From contig NC_052489.1 in assembly GCF_009730915.1 (NCBI RefSeq), forward strand, positions 29,815,916-29,879,915: a stretch of DNA of 64,000 nt, read 5' to 3'. Shown one piece after another: positions 10,291 to 23,169 of the stretch. The translations under genes were made by a program, and so were the position numbers. Numbering within the stretch: the first letter of the stretch is position 1; every line of letters begins with the position of its first letter. Source of the DNA: Dioscorea cayenensis subsp. rotundata (taxonomy: Eukaryota; Streptophyta; Magnoliopsida; Dioscoreales; Dioscoreaceae). The notes beneath the pieces were generated by a model. The model was given only the letters and a program-made list of their open reading frames with translations, was not told the DNA's origin and ran no database searches.

Positions 10291-12650
10291 CTAAATAACG
10301 GAATTTAAGGAAAAAAACATTGCTGAAATGACAGTACTCCAGATCATTAATTTCAGTGATGCGTTGACATTGTTGCAATGATATTGCTTCCTCCACATTC
10401 TATACTGCTGCATTTCCCACATGTGCTCTGTTTTTTATTAAACATTCCTGAATTAACGATACAGGTTTATAGGATGATAGTGATTAGTGACCCTAAATCT
10501 TTTTTTGAAATGCAAGTGACACTTAATCTGTAGACGTATAAAGCGAGGGACTGAAGAAAGAATTAAAAAATAAAATAATAAAATGTCAGTAATCAACTGA
10601 ACAAAGTAATCTCACATGCAAGCAAGACACACCAGGCAGGCCCCAAAAAACTTCAAAACAAGAGAGCTTGGGCCACAATAAGGAGACAAACACCGCCACC
10701 TCTGTACCAGAAAACCTTTATTTTTTTATTTTTAATTGCTACAAGCCTACAAGCGGAGAAAACCATTTTTTTCTTACTATAAATAAAAAAACATGCACGT
10801 TTTTCTCTTACTATGAATAATATTCCAGCAACCCAATAAGAATTTAGATGCCTCACGTACAACTGATGTGAAGCAATACCAACATTTTTAATAATAGGAT
10901 TTGATTTGACTAACACATATTTCTGTATATGACAAACTATAGTTAGCTGGTTTTTTTATTAATAGCCATATCTAATAAGCAAAATAAAATCATTTATACA
11001 TATGTGTACGGAATTTGTTGAGGGGTTACTTTATTAATTGATTTGTTATGTAATGCTGTAGTATCTAATTTGATTGGGTCATCATCTGCAGCAAATAACT
11101 ACTCATAGAACAAAACAAATGACCCTAATATATATTATCAATACCATGATTTACCATGAATATATAGAATCAGAAATATAAAAACTGTTTGTTATATATG
11201 TAATGTGGATGAGATTAGACATTTTCTCTCTTTTAAAAATTTAAAAGAGGAAGCATCAAGGTCCATCTATGAAGCTATACATAAGGAAAGTCATATATAT
11301 ATATACACACATAAGGGCACATCATCTGGGGACCTCCTTAGAAAACATTATTTAGAGACATTACAATAATCATTGGATTTACATTTAACAGTTATAATGA
11401 TTCATATACAATACCAAACAGTATATAACATTTCATAAAAGTGAAAAACAATAGAAAAAAAACAACACAAACTTAATCAAATATATTTAGAAAATATTAT
11501 CTAAGTACTTACTTAGATGATGTTTTCTAAATATATATATATATATATATATCGACACACACAATGATTAACTGAAACATATTACAGATATATATCTGCA
11601 CACACATGCACAGTACAAAACAATATGTAAATTTTTTTTTCATTTTACACTATATTTTGTGTGTGTATTACGCGTGTGGTTTTAGAAATGTATCCATGAT
11701 GTCCTTTCTAATCTGTGTACGGAGTTTTAAGAACAGTCTTTAGTATGGCTAGTGATACTAAACCAAATTATACTAGTTTTTAGAAAGAAATCTTAATTAA
11801 AAAAAATGTCCACCTTAACGCCCACGGGCAGCGTGGCAGGTCTGTATAGTGTATAATGATGGCCAGTACTGAGTGCCTATCAAGACTTCATTGGTTGGGA
11901 CTTGGGAGTGCATCCACGCGAAAAGGTCTTGAAAACATGCATGTGCAGTGAGCCCAACCCACATGCACACCCGTACGCGATTATTACAACTTGATTTGGT
12001 GCAATCAGTTCCTCCATAGGTCGATCAAGTGCAACCATCACAGCTGAAACCTAGTTTTCCTATGCGAGGAATTAAGGTTGAAGGTGTCCTGCACCAATTG
12101 GCTCAAATGAGATAAATTTAAGCATTTTTATTACTCTTAACTCAAAAGCCTTTGAATATGAGCCCCTCGTCCCGAAACTGCTGACCAACCATCTAAAACT
12201 GGCGCTAATTAAGGTCTGCATGTATCTCCAACCGGTGTAGCTTATTAAACTTTGTGTCGCTAATTGACGGAATGATTTGAACTTTCATTTCTAATGGTGT
12301 TTGTGTGGTGTTTGTACTCCCTTGTACCTTGTACCCTTTTTTTTTTGTTAAACGAAAAAAAAAACTACCTCCTTTCCTTGCTTAGCAGGTTGTATACAGT
12401 GTTAAAATTTGACTGGCAATAGACCTATGAATATCTTCACCTCCCGGGATAAGAATCATAGAAACCAAGAGATAATAATGTTGGTTATGGCTTCTCATCA
12501 AATGGTTGGAATGATATGGAATCATGTTCACACCATTCATTGAAAAAAAAAAAACTAACAACAGAACATTACACAGAGTGGATGCAATGGCTGCCAACTA
12601 TACGTCCCACCCACAAAAAGAAACAAAAAAACAAAACAAAAACAAAAACA
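10291..12650. other. Intergenic spacer between LINE-A and LINE-B
   Basis: AT-rich spacer with AT microsatellites (for example about 11531-11553) and poly-A/T tracts. No open frame resembles a protein. The only structure I would mark is the long hairpin at 11481-11536. The right end (12615-12654) is an A/C-rich run that abuts the LINE-B insertion site. Confidence 0.6.
11481..11536. repeat. Inverted repeat: 25-bp stem, 6-nt loop
   Basis: The left arm (11481-11505) ends in AATATTATCTAAG and the right arm (11512-11536) begins CTTAGATGATGTTTTC. The arms pair over 25 bp with about three mismatches, which would be G-U pairs in RNA on one strand. A third related copy, TTAGAAAACATTATTTAG, lies about 140 bp upstream near 11339. 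It may be the core of a small palindromic MITE. Confidence 0.6.
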
Positions 12651-12846
12651 AAAATCCCTTTCATGTTAGATAAGGGGAGTCGGAGTTCCGGTGACCCTGC
12701 TACAGTGGTCCCCCAGATTCCTCCGGTCTCTCGTGAGAGAAACGAGGAAGGGGACACACTGCTCATGCACCGGCTACGTGATGGCCAGTCATGTAACAGC
12801 CGTCGGTGTGCATTAAGATCATGCTTCTTCGGATCATCTTGGAACC

Positions 12847-14130
12847 TTGCTGGTGACTGACTCGCCTCGAGATCATAACTCTACAGATTCTCTCAATAAT
12901 TCAAACCTGGAGCCATCTCAGGACACTAAGTTTAATGCATTTGCCTCAGATGAGAAGAACAAACCTTGGGATATGATTCCTACTGTGTTAAGATCATCTT
13001 CTTCTACTGATCTGATTCTGCCTCGGGATAAGGATATGCCCATTAATTCTCAAATTGATTCAACCCAATCAATTTCAGTTCAAACCTTGATCTCAAATGA
13101 GAATTCTTTGCCTCGTGATTTGATTCCCACTGAGATCATTTCATCCCCTTTTGATGAATTAAGTCTGCCTCGGGATAAGGCTAATTCAATTGATTCTCAA
13201 ACTGGTTCAACTCATCCAAATTCAGTGAACCCGAATCTAACTTTGATCAAGCTTGATCAAATTGCGGATCCTAATCCAGAGATTAATCATGATCCTTTAA
13301 TTCCCGATCATCTACCTAAATCTAAAGGAAAGGAGATCTCTATCCCGCTGGATCCAGATATCTCTAACATTGATAATTTACCGGCTCACTTGAAACCCCT
13401 ACCGCCGACGATTTCCATTCCAGATGGGTACAAATGGATCTTTATTCATGGCGGTTGGTCTTTGATTCCTAGTATCAACTCAGATAAGTTCTACTCTCAA
13501 GATCCATCTCCCCCTATTACCCCTTTGAATGATCATTCTGATGAAGAGCTAGTTGACTGGGGTGATGATGACGACCTTCCTATTGATGTGTTAGCAGATG
13601 ATGATCATATTCTGAGTGAGGAGAATCTTTCACAGTTAGAAACTGACATTCTCAAAGAAGATTTACTTGTAGATCATTTGACTGTTCCCGGGAACTCTTC
13701 ACTCATTGAGAAGGATTCTTCTTCAATTAAGCTTGTGGAGGCGGCTCCTGACATCTCAGTAACTAATAAGCAACTTGCAAATCCTTCCACGCTTCCTCAG
13801 AATCAGAAACAAATTAGGAGGAGCAATCGCACTAAGAAACCTTCTGGTCGTTGGAACGAAGATGCCGGGTTTATTCCTCATCCACCCAGATCATCAAAGA
13901 AAAAAGTCCCGGAAGATCCCAGAGACGGTACGTCTAATTCCTTTAATGCAGTTGTTTTTTCGTCCTGGACTGATGCTCAATTCTTTAATTATAGCAATGC
14001 TTGTGGTGTTAAATTTCAAGGATCTCCTCGCCATAAGTATGAATGCTTAGATAAAGTTCGTAGACTTGAATCTGCTAGGGCTGGAACTTCATCTTCTTCA
14101 ACTGGATCTCCTTCGAGATCCAATTGCTAG
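12847..14130 (+). pseudogene. LINE-B ORF1, 5'-truncated
   Basis: Open over 427 codons in one frame but with no N-terminal domain. It resembles LINE-C ORF1 along its length: repeated PRD motifs (SPRDHNS, LPRDKDM, LPRDLIP, LPRDKAN), the segment GYKWIFIHGGWSLIP, an acidic stretch EELVDWGDDDD, then the basic motif RRSNRTKKPSGRWNEDAGFI and HPPRSSKKK. ORF1 proteins of plant L1 elements bind the element RNA; the basic motif would suit that. I see no CCHC zinc knuckle. It ends at TAG 14128-14130, 16 nt before the ORF2 ATG. Upstream, 12664-12846 appears to continue the coding homology in another frame. Confidence 0.7.
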
Positions 14131-14146
14131 AACCCTACTGTATTTA

Positions 14147-17100
14147 ATGATTATTTTATGTTGGAATGTTCGTGGTCTTGGCAGACCCTCTAAACGCCAC
14201 TTAGTTAAAGACATCATATTTTCTTCCCGAGCAAATATTGTATGTTTACAAGAAACCAAACTACAAGATATTCATAGCTCTATCTGGAGATCTATTGGTG
14301 GCTCGAGACTGAACTCTTTCGAGTTTCTCCCTGCCATAGGCTCCGCAGGTGGCATCATTATTGCTTGGGATTGCGCCCATGTTTATGGTAATCTAATTCA
14401 CAAAGGAACTTTCTCCATTACTATTGATTTCACAAATCTCCACACAAACACTAAATGGGTTTGCACTAGTGTTTATGGACATAATGCAAACTTTATCAGG
14501 GCTGATTTCTGGAACGAAATTCGCACAATAAGAAACTTACACAATCTACCCTGGGTAATCAGTGGAGACTTCAATACTTCTTTCACTTCGGAAGATAAAA
14601 ATAAAGGAGACCCTAATCCTAGGGATATAGCTAATTCACAAAAGATTCTAGGTGATCTCAATCTTATTGATCCTCCTTTACATGGCCGTAAATTCACATG
14701 GACTAATGGACAACCTGATCTAATCTGGGTCAGACTAGATAGATTCCTCTACTCTCACAACTGGCCGCTATTATTTCCCAGTTCCTACCAAAGTGCTTTA
14801 CCAAGAATTGGTTCTGATCATTCCCCTATTTACCTGGAATTTGGTAATCATCCCACTCGAGCTAGAATATTCAAACTTGAAAAATTTTGGTACACTAATG
14901 ACCAATTAGAGATTTTAATTCAAGAATGGTGGTCGAATCATAATTTTGTTGGTTGTGGTGCTTACATAATTTCCAAAAAACTCGCTTCTTTAAAATCAAA
15001 TCTACGCCGTTGGCAAAGGAAAATTTTGGAGCTTCCAACATTCACAAAAAAAGTTTGCTTTCTGAACTGAATTCACTTGATTCCTTGCATGAAAGAGGGA
15101 CACTTTCTGAGGATGATTCCAATCGTTTAACTCATATCCGATCTGAACTATACACTTTACTAAAACAAGAGGAGATCTTTTGGAAGCAGCAATCCCGGAA
15201 TACATGGCTTAAAGAGGGAGATGCAAACACAAAAATTTCACTTACTTGCTAATGGCAAAAGGAATAAAAACCTTATTCCCCGCATTAGAAGTAACGGGAG
15301 TTGGATTGAAGGAAATCAAGAAATTGGGGAAGTCTTCACTGAACATTTTCAAGCCCTACTTGGCACCCCAATTACTCATCGTTTCATGCTCAACTGCATT
15401 ATCTATTTAATTTCAAAGATAGAGTTGTTTTTTCTTCACTTGAACTTCCATTCTCAACTGAAGAAATTAAAAATGCCGTGTTTGATTTAAATGTGGATAA
15501 GGCCCCAGGTCCAGATGGATTCCCATTTTTTTTTTGTCAAAAACACTGGAGCCTCATTCAGGAGGACCTCATCAACCTTTGTCGTGATTTTTATGACGGT
15601 TCCATTAATTTTGAACGACTTAATTGGGTTCACATTGCTCTTATTGCCAAATCAAATGCATCAATTGAGGTTTCCGACTTTAGACCCATCAGTCTTATTA
15701 ACTCTACTTGTAAAATCATTTCCAAAATTCTTGCTTCTAGGCTGAGTTACAAGATTGGGGATCTAGTTGATAACTCTCAATCTGGATTCATTAAGGGCAG
15801 ATGTATTGCAGATAACATAATTGCTGCCCAAGAAGTGATTTTTAACCTCCAAAAAAAGAAACTTCTCGGCTTTGCCTTTAAAGTGGACTTTGCTAAAGCT
15901 TTTGATTCTCTAGACTGGAATTTTCTACTTGAGATTCTAAGGGCCAGAGGTTTTGGCAATCGCTGGATTTCTTGGATACACACCATTCTCTCAACTGCTA
16001 AAACACAAATACTCATTAATGGTACACCTCAGGGTTATATTCGATGCAAAAGAGGGTTAAGACAAGGTGAACCTCTTTCCCCTCTGCTATTTGCTTTAGC
16101 TGCTGATACTCTTAGTGCTATGTTCAACCATGCTATCAATTCCAAAGTTTTGGTTGGAGTTCAACTTGATTATTCAAACAGCATCTGTTAACTACAATAT
16201 ACAGATGATCTACTGATTTTCTCGGCTGGAGGACATGAGGACCTCAAAATTATCAAATTAATATTTTATCTCTTCGAAGGTTGCTCCGGTCTTTCAATTA
16301 ACTATTCTAAAAGCTGTCTGTATTCCACTAATTTTGGTTACCAACCACACTTTTCCTCAGCTAGAATACTTAATTGCAATAGAGATTGTCTACCAATTAC
16401 ATACCTGGGTATACCACTTACGGGTCGACGACCTAGACGACAAGACTGGACAAAGTTAATTGAATCCATTCGTTCTAGGCTCACTCCCAGGAAAACAAAT
16501 TATCTTTCTCTGGGGGGTCGTCTTACCCTCATCAACTCTGTTTTATCATCTCTCCCAGTTTACTGGATGTCAGTTTTCAAATTACCAGCCTGGGTAATCC
16601 ATGAGATCGATAAAATCAGGAGAGATTTTCTTTGGAAGGGTCCAGATCTGGGATCTAAGGGGATAAGGTTGATTGCCTGGAAAAGAATTTGTAGACCCCG
16701 CAGCATGGGCAGTTGGGGAATTCTTGATCTCTAGGTTTTCAATAATGCTTTATTAGGTAAGTGGTGGTGGAAGCTCACCACCAAGCCGGTCTCCTGTTGG
16801 TCAAAAATTGTCTTTGCCAACTATGTGATAAGAGATGCACCTGATATTTTATATCATATCCCACCAAGAAATAAATCTTTCTTCTGGGCTGGAATTAATG
16901 CCATTCTACCCTCCTTTCGAATCTGCATATCCAAATCAATTGGAAATGGTGACAAAACTCTATTCTGGTATGATAAATGGCTTGAGGGTCAATCCCCAAA
17001 AGACCGTTGGACATCACTTTTCTTGGACTGCTCTTATCCTTGGATTACTTTAAGACAATTCATTCACATAATTAATTCCGGTTGTAATCTATTCCGGACA

Positions 17101-17825
17101 GCCTACGTTGATGACTTCACCGTATTAATGAATTTTTTTTCCGGACTGTGCAATTGATCAAGAGGACTTTTATACCTGGCCTCTTGATAAAAACGGAACC
17201 TTCTCTGTCAAATCTTTCTATAATTTTTTAATTGATGGAAGAATTCGCAGTCAACTTTATTCCAAATTCTGGAAGACAAATACCCCTAGCAAAATAACAT
17301 TATTTTATTGGCTTGCCTGAGAAAACAAAATTCTTACTCTCGATAACCTTTTCAAAAAAGGTTGCAATCCCAATGCTACTGACACATGTATTCTAAGTCA
17401 TAATAACTCAGAAACAGTAGATCATCTTTTTATTGATTGTTCGTTTTCGGAGAGAATTTGGTCTTTTTTCCGATATTTGTTTGATATTGCTACTCTCCCA
17501 TCCTCTGTCAACAAACATTTGGACCATTTGGATCCCCTTCTTAAATTCTAATTCAAGGATACTCTCAGACTTATGCACTAGAGCCATATTCTAGAATATC
17601 TGGCTGGAAGGCAACAATCGTATTTTTAACCAAAAATATTCATCCATTATTTCTATACTCTATAAGACAGCTAACATGCTTCTTTCTTGGATTTCTGCAG
17701 ACTCGGTGCCTTTTCAGCAAGAACCATCTGATGCTGCCCAAAAGATCAAGCATTCCCTTAACTTCCTGAGCTCCAGATCCACTGATTCTTCAGGTGAATT
17801 GGCGCATACCACAAACCGGGAGTAA
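14147..17825 (+). pseudogene. LINE-B ORF2 remnant: endonuclease / reverse transcriptase
   Basis: Starts MIILCWNVRGLGRPSKRH, the AP-endonuclease N-terminus shared with LINE-C. Then SGDFNTSF, GRKFTWTNGQ and GSDHSPI (endonuclease), KAPGPDGF (about 15500), FRPISLIN, KVDFAKAFDSLDW, RGLRQGEPLSPLLF, the catalytic box as YTDD (16198-16209), TYLGIPLTG, and a C-terminal WLEGNNRIF segment near 17605. It is inactivated by frameshifts near 15040, 15215 and 15480, a TAA at 16189-16191 just before the catalytic box, a TAG near 16733 and further breaks after 17150. The final frame ends at TAA 17823-17825. Confidence 0.85.
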
Positions 17826-18099
17826 TCTGCTTCTCTTTTGTTGCTCGACAGGCCTTTGTCTCCAGATGGTGAACTTCGCCAGCTCAGCTCGTTATCTTTT
17901 CCCTCACCTTCATTATTGCTTTTTTTTCTAGTTCTGTTTACTGTTATTCTCATCCCTGGTGAGGATACCAACTTCTCTTATTGTTGCTTGTCAGTTTGGT
18001 TTATTTTACTTCCGTACCGATACTCTCTGTCCCTCTCTTTATTTCTAATAAATTTGTGGTTTATCCACTTTATTCAAAAAAAAAAAAAAATCCCTTTCA

Positions 18100-18462
18100 G
18101 TATATCAGAAGGCATATATAAGACATGCCACAAGATGTGTTTCACAGCTCAAGATGACGCCCATATCAGCCGGCATCAATCGCCATGCCCTTGGAATGCA
18201 CTAGAAACACACATGCCTTAAAAGAGCCAAATCACCATTGACTGAAAAACAAAAGAATGCTAATAGTAGTAGTAGTAGCACTTTTTCAAACAAGACCCAA
18301 AACACAAAAACAAAAAAAAATACTAAAAAGATAGTTTTGAATGGTTGACTTACACACAACAGGTCCACTACAATCACAAGACCTACAACAATAGAGAAGG
18401 GTACAGTTTTTCAATCTGAAATATTGCCTACTCTACCACTAGTTTAGTAAAGAGATGATACA
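18100..18462. other. Spacer and probable 3'-UTR of the R3H gene
   Basis: No gene. The stretch next to 18462 is presumably the 3' untranslated region of the minus-strand R3H gene. It contains an AGT trinucleotide run near 18265. Confidence 0.5.
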
Positions 18463-21170
18463 TCATTGCTGAGGCTTTCCATCAAAGCTAAGAGGCTGCT
18501 GATAGAACGGAGCCTGCATAAGACGGCAAACAATTAAAGCAATACCATGTTCAACAAAAGCTGAGTCTAAAAGTGCCTACCTGGAACACGGCATGCCTGA
18601 AATGTTCATAGGAATGGGCATAAAACATGGCAGTGCTAGGCCATTGCATGTAGACAGCATCCCTGGAAGTCTGGTTGCATCCGAAAGCACAAAATGGGCC
18701 TCTAACTGGGTTTGATTGGCTAAAACTCATTGAGGATTGGACCCTAGGCACCTGAGGGAAACCCGCTTCATATGGCATCAACGGAGACTGAACAACATTG
18801 CATGCCCCCACACCGAAGGTTGGGCTAAATGAGAAACTCCTTGCATATCTGCATCCCATTCACACAGCACGTTCGGCATCATTGATCAAATAGGAAATGG
18901 CAAAATGTAAGCAAATAGCCCCGCTATACCTGTCATAACTCCGATCATAGTCTGGATCATTTCGATCCTTCTCCTTGTCTCTGAAAATGGCCACTCTGGA
19001 AGCACCATCTTTTGGGCTGGTCTTTTCACCTTCATCAGCCCAAGTCCTGCAATTTTCCTGTTCATCTGCGCTTTCATAAATATTTCCATCTTCAGCTGCA
19101 ACCATACAAGAACCCTCAACTTCTGGACTGCTAAAACAACTAAAAATGCGAGCTCGAGCTTTGTCATATTCTTCTTTCCTCTCTTCCACAGTTCTCACTT
19201 GACTCTTCTTTGCTTCTAGGTCAACTCCACCGCCAGATGAAGCTTTATTTGGCCTCGCCTTAATAGCAATGTTAACTCGTCCAATATTTTCAGTTTCAGC
19301 CTGTTTCGTAGGAATATCCGATAGATGGACAGATGGAAATCTACTTTCAGGTATTTTCATTGCTAATATTCTGTTGCCTGAACCATCTAAACCATTGTCT
19401 AGCAATAGGGTCTGTAGACCATAGTACTGAGCAACACGATGTGCAGCACAACGAAGATATGATGTGGGAAAATGCTGGAATTCAAATTGATATTGTTCAG
19501 GGTTCTGCATGAACCTTTGGATATCCAATTCCATCCGCAAAACTACGATTTGATTACAACTATTAGTTTTTGACTATCTACCTTTATTTTCTCCAAAACG
19601 AAACATGACAGTCATAACTTCAAACTGTGTCAAGTTGTTGTATACAACTACAGTTCAACACATTCAGAAATAAAGGTATGCAATAAACAAAACATCTTTT
19701 TAATCCCATCATGTGGTTGACTCCCATATCCACGCTGTTAAGAGTTGTAAGCAGCACAAAACCAGTCACAATATCTATTTGAAAACCCCAAAACTAGTCC
19801 GTGTAACTTAAAATATAATGCAGGGATACTTGAACTGAAACAGCAGGCACACAAGAGAGTCTCTCAAATATCACACATGCAACAAAGCTAATATATGATA
19901 TGAGGAAACACTTGAGAACAGCATTCACAAATCTACAATTCCATCCATAAAGTTAATTTCGCAATCAATCATTAACTATTCAAGAGTAGGAGCTAAAAGA
20001 AAAGCATAACCTCAACTAGGTCAACAAAAGCTAGTTGATGATAACCAACCTAGCAAAAAAAATAATGAACAATCTAAGCCGAGAGTAGTAGTGACAGGAT
20101 GAGAAATGGCAACTTACTACATACTCCAGGAGTAGAAAAGTGCGATATCAATAAAATATATACATCACTGCCATCACTGACCATAAGCTTTTCTATCAAT
20201 TGGTAAAATAAAACTAGGATTACAGAGCATTGGGTGATTTCAGAAGGAAGCGAGCAAATGTGGAAACATTGTCCCTACCTAAACATTTCAACATGGAACC
20301 CACCTACAATAGTTTGCCAACAAAACAAAGTATCCAATGATCTGACTCATAAGGATAACCCAGATTTGAAGTTTGAACAGATCTAGTGGCCCATTTAGAT
20401 ATAATAACTTATAAACAGATAAGTATACTGTATACCTAATCAAAATATATTGTATAGTGTCATTCCTACTTATAATTCACATGGACTTTCTAAGTTTATA
20501 TCATGAAATTTAAATATGAATGCAAAACCAAAGATCATCAAGAAGACAACAGATACGTTTTTTATTTATGAACCCAATACATCAATCCGTCATAAGCACA
20601 GTTAACTCCTCAAAAATACTTTGGATTCCATATAAATATACATGAAAAAAAAAAAGGAACTTGTTTATTTAAAATATAACAAGAATTCCGTCTCACATGA
20701 ACTATATAAATTGAAAATAAATAAATAATAATTCACCATAAAGACGAAATTAACTTTCGAAATTCAAATTCAAAAATTATATTAGATAAAGAATTGGCTT
20801 TCAAAGCATCACAAATCCCTCAGATAAATAAAACCAAGCAATCAATTCCAGTAACCACGAAAATTAACCAATTATTTAAATTTAAAAAAAACAAAAAAAA
20901 CAAAATCATCCCCAAAAGAAACCCTACCCCAAAAAACTCGGCGCCAAATCTAAGTCACCAAATTCATCAAACCCAAACCCTAGATTACGAACACTAAACT
21001 CATCCAACAATCAAAGAATACAAAGAGAGATATAAATACAAACCTGTAAGCCGATGCCGAGGATTCTGGAGAGCCTCGACGAGGAAGGGATCCACCCGGG
21101 GCTGGGGATGAGCAACACGACCCTCCTCCACCTTCTCCACAACGACCCCATGGATCTCCGGAACCTCCAT
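18463..21170 (-). CDS. R3H and SUZ domain protein (nucleic-acid binding)
   Basis: Four coding exons: 21044-21170, 18930-19542, 18581-18848 and 18463-18513. All have GT-AG borders and the phases fit, giving 352 residues. The R3H domain spans about residues 25-105 across the first intron, with the signature R73-x3-H77 in YLRCAAHR; it binds single-stranded nucleic acid. A SUZ RNA-binding motif follows at about 134-178 (IAIKARP ... VEERKEEYDKARARIF). The C-terminal part is rich in Ser, Pro and Gln. This R3H-SUZ order is that of the plant homologues of ARPP21/Encore, probably cytoplasmic mRNA-binding proteins. I chose the ATG at 21168-21170 because R3H follows closely; an in-frame ATG lies upstream at 21285-21287. 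Intron 1 is 1.5 kb and holds nothing I recognise. Confidence 0.88.
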
Positions 21171-23169
21171 GATGGCGACGAGAGAGCTAGAGATAGAGAT
21201 AGAGGGAGAGAAAGAGAGAAGCAAGGGGGAACACCTCGATCCCTCTTCTCTCCCGCTCCTCCCCCGCTCGACGTGGGAGAAGACCACCCCCCGATCCCAC
21301 TGCTCGATGGATATAGGAACAACAAAGAGAAAGAGAGCTACTCGGATTAGAACACCGAAACTCGACGGCCCAGATCTTTTCTTTTCGATCTCGGACCAAT
21401 CATTGCGGACATCTCCACCGTCCGTTTTGGGGATATGTTAACTAATAGCGAACCTAGATCCGTTTTTATTTTGTTTTATTATTTATTTCTGTCTTTTATT
21501 CAATTCCCTATAAAAAAAATTAAATTAATTAACTATGATAATTAATTATGTTAAGATGGGCCGTGGGCTTGTGGGCTTGCTTTATAATGTAATAATTAGT
21601 TTTTATTTATCTATTTTATAAATTGATTAAATACATTTTACTTTCATTTGATTTTGAGTAAATTGCGCCTACGAGTGTTTAGTTATAAGTAATACATTAT
21701 TTGATGATTATAAAAAACATTTATGTGTCTAGATTTAGATCTTAGAATGATGTAAATGTTTATTTTATAATTTTTTATATCCAATTATTTCTGGATAATA
21801 ATGTAATTATCCTTTATACTTGAACAAACTAGTTTAGTCTTAAAAAAAAAAGAATAATAGAAATATAAAAAGAAAAATTATTTTTATTTAAACATAGTCT
21901 GAAATCCTAAGAAGAAGAGCTCCATGGATAAAGGAATTCTCTCACAATATGTTTGCATTTTGATAAGGTAAACTGGTAAAGGCTAGATCTATTTCTATAG
22001 AATTTTTTGAGCGAATAAAGAGGCAACAACCTGTTGATTCTTTTCCAACTCTTGATATTATATTAATCTCACCCTCATTAAACTAAAACAATGTTTTTTT
22101 TTTTAATTTATTTGGAGAAGTCAAATGCAAGTCACTGTTCTTTTTTTATTATTTAATCAGATCCAGACAACATAAAGAGTCTCTTGTCTCTTTCTTAAAT
22201 CGAAGAAGAAGAAGAAGAAGAAGAAACATATGATTGTATTGATTTGCTGGTATGTGGCCATGTCCATGTAGTTAGCTGCAGAAATAAATTGAAAAATATG
22301 AGCTGTATAATATGTGGCTCATCACATGGATGAAGCTTATGAAAACTTCATTTTGGGTCCCAAACAGAACTTTGAATTATACATTCCATGTTTTTGTTGT
22401 CCCTGTGCCAAGTTTTGAAAAAATTTAGTACTCTTGTATTTTTTTGGTTCGTAATTTGGATTTCTATCTATTGCACAAAACAAAGTTCTTTCCCTTATTA
22501 ATACAATGGACATAATTGTTTAAGCTCTCAATAGCACCTTGTTTGGTAGAATTTGGTGGTTTGTTGGTTTCATATATTGAACTGGTGTGTGTCAATTCTC
22601 TTACAATATTTGCAATGATTCATTTGTTATTTATTACACAACAACAAAACATACATATCTTTTGAATAAAGTACGCCAAAATTCATATAAAAATAATAAT
22701 ATCGAAACTTTCAAACAAAAGGCTAAATTAGAACTTCGCTTTCTACACAACTTCATCTACACACATATATATATACATATTGTACCTTCTAAAATAATAT
22801 ATATATATATATATATATATTGGCCCGCACAATCAACTATGCAATCTTCCCAATATAAACTAAATCAAAACTCTTTTTTTTTATGAATATCTTCCAAAAA
22901 AAAAATCTTAAATTTAACATTAAATGAAATACGGCAACAATACACACAGAGAGAGAGAAATACAGTAACATATACGAATAATAAATATAGACAAAACTAT
23001 AAAGAAAAATACAGGTCCACAACACTCATTTATTACCAAGTCTTAAATTCCCTCATGTTCTCTCCACCACCCTCCTCCTCTTTCTCCTCTCCCAACTTTC
23101 AAACTCTCTTTTCCTACGATCACATCCATGAACATCATCTAAACACATGCAACCAAGCACTACCATCCC
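21171..23169. other. Divergent intergenic region between R3H and ATL genes
   Basis: Holds the promoters of both genes. The R3H side (21171-21420) is GC-rich with AG runs, as in a 5' untranslated region. The middle is AT-rich with a GAA microsatellite at 22202-22225 and an AT run near 22797-22820. The ATL side (23060-23110) is a CT-rich pyrimidine patch typical of plant core promoters. Several upstream ATGs precede the ATL start, including a 4-codon frame at 23127 and a longer frame from 23055 that overlaps the ATL coding start in another frame. Confidence 0.55.
22202..22225. repeat. GAA microsatellite
   Basis: Eight uninterrupted GAA units in the R3H-ATL intergenic region. Confidence 0.9.

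Larger units (their letters stand above)
12664..18090 (+). mobile_element. LINE-B, two-ORF L1-type retrotransposon, degenerate
   Basis: Flanked by a target-site duplication: AAAATCCCTTTCA ends at 12663 and TCCCTTTCA starts at 18091, directly after the 15-base poly-A tail (18076-18090). This fixes the element at about 5.4 kb. It carries the C-terminal part of ORF1 (12847-14130) and a complete but broken ORF2 (14147-17825), then a 3' untranslated region ending AATTTGTGGTTTATCC. It lacks the ORF1 N-terminus found in LINE-C, so it is truncated within ORF1. It lies about 370 bp from the 3' end of the R3H gene on the opposite strand. Confidence 0.9.

Noticed and set aside
6716-10306. GGAATTT at 6716-6722 and 10300-10306 as target duplication of LINE-A.
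   Set aside because: Only 7 bp, and the left copy seems to lie within LINE coding similarity, so it is probably chance.
21000-21441. Several overlapping open frames on both strands in the GC-rich stretch.
   Set aside because: They are shadows of the R3H first exon and its leader. Only the frame that continues into the R3H domain after splicing is supported.
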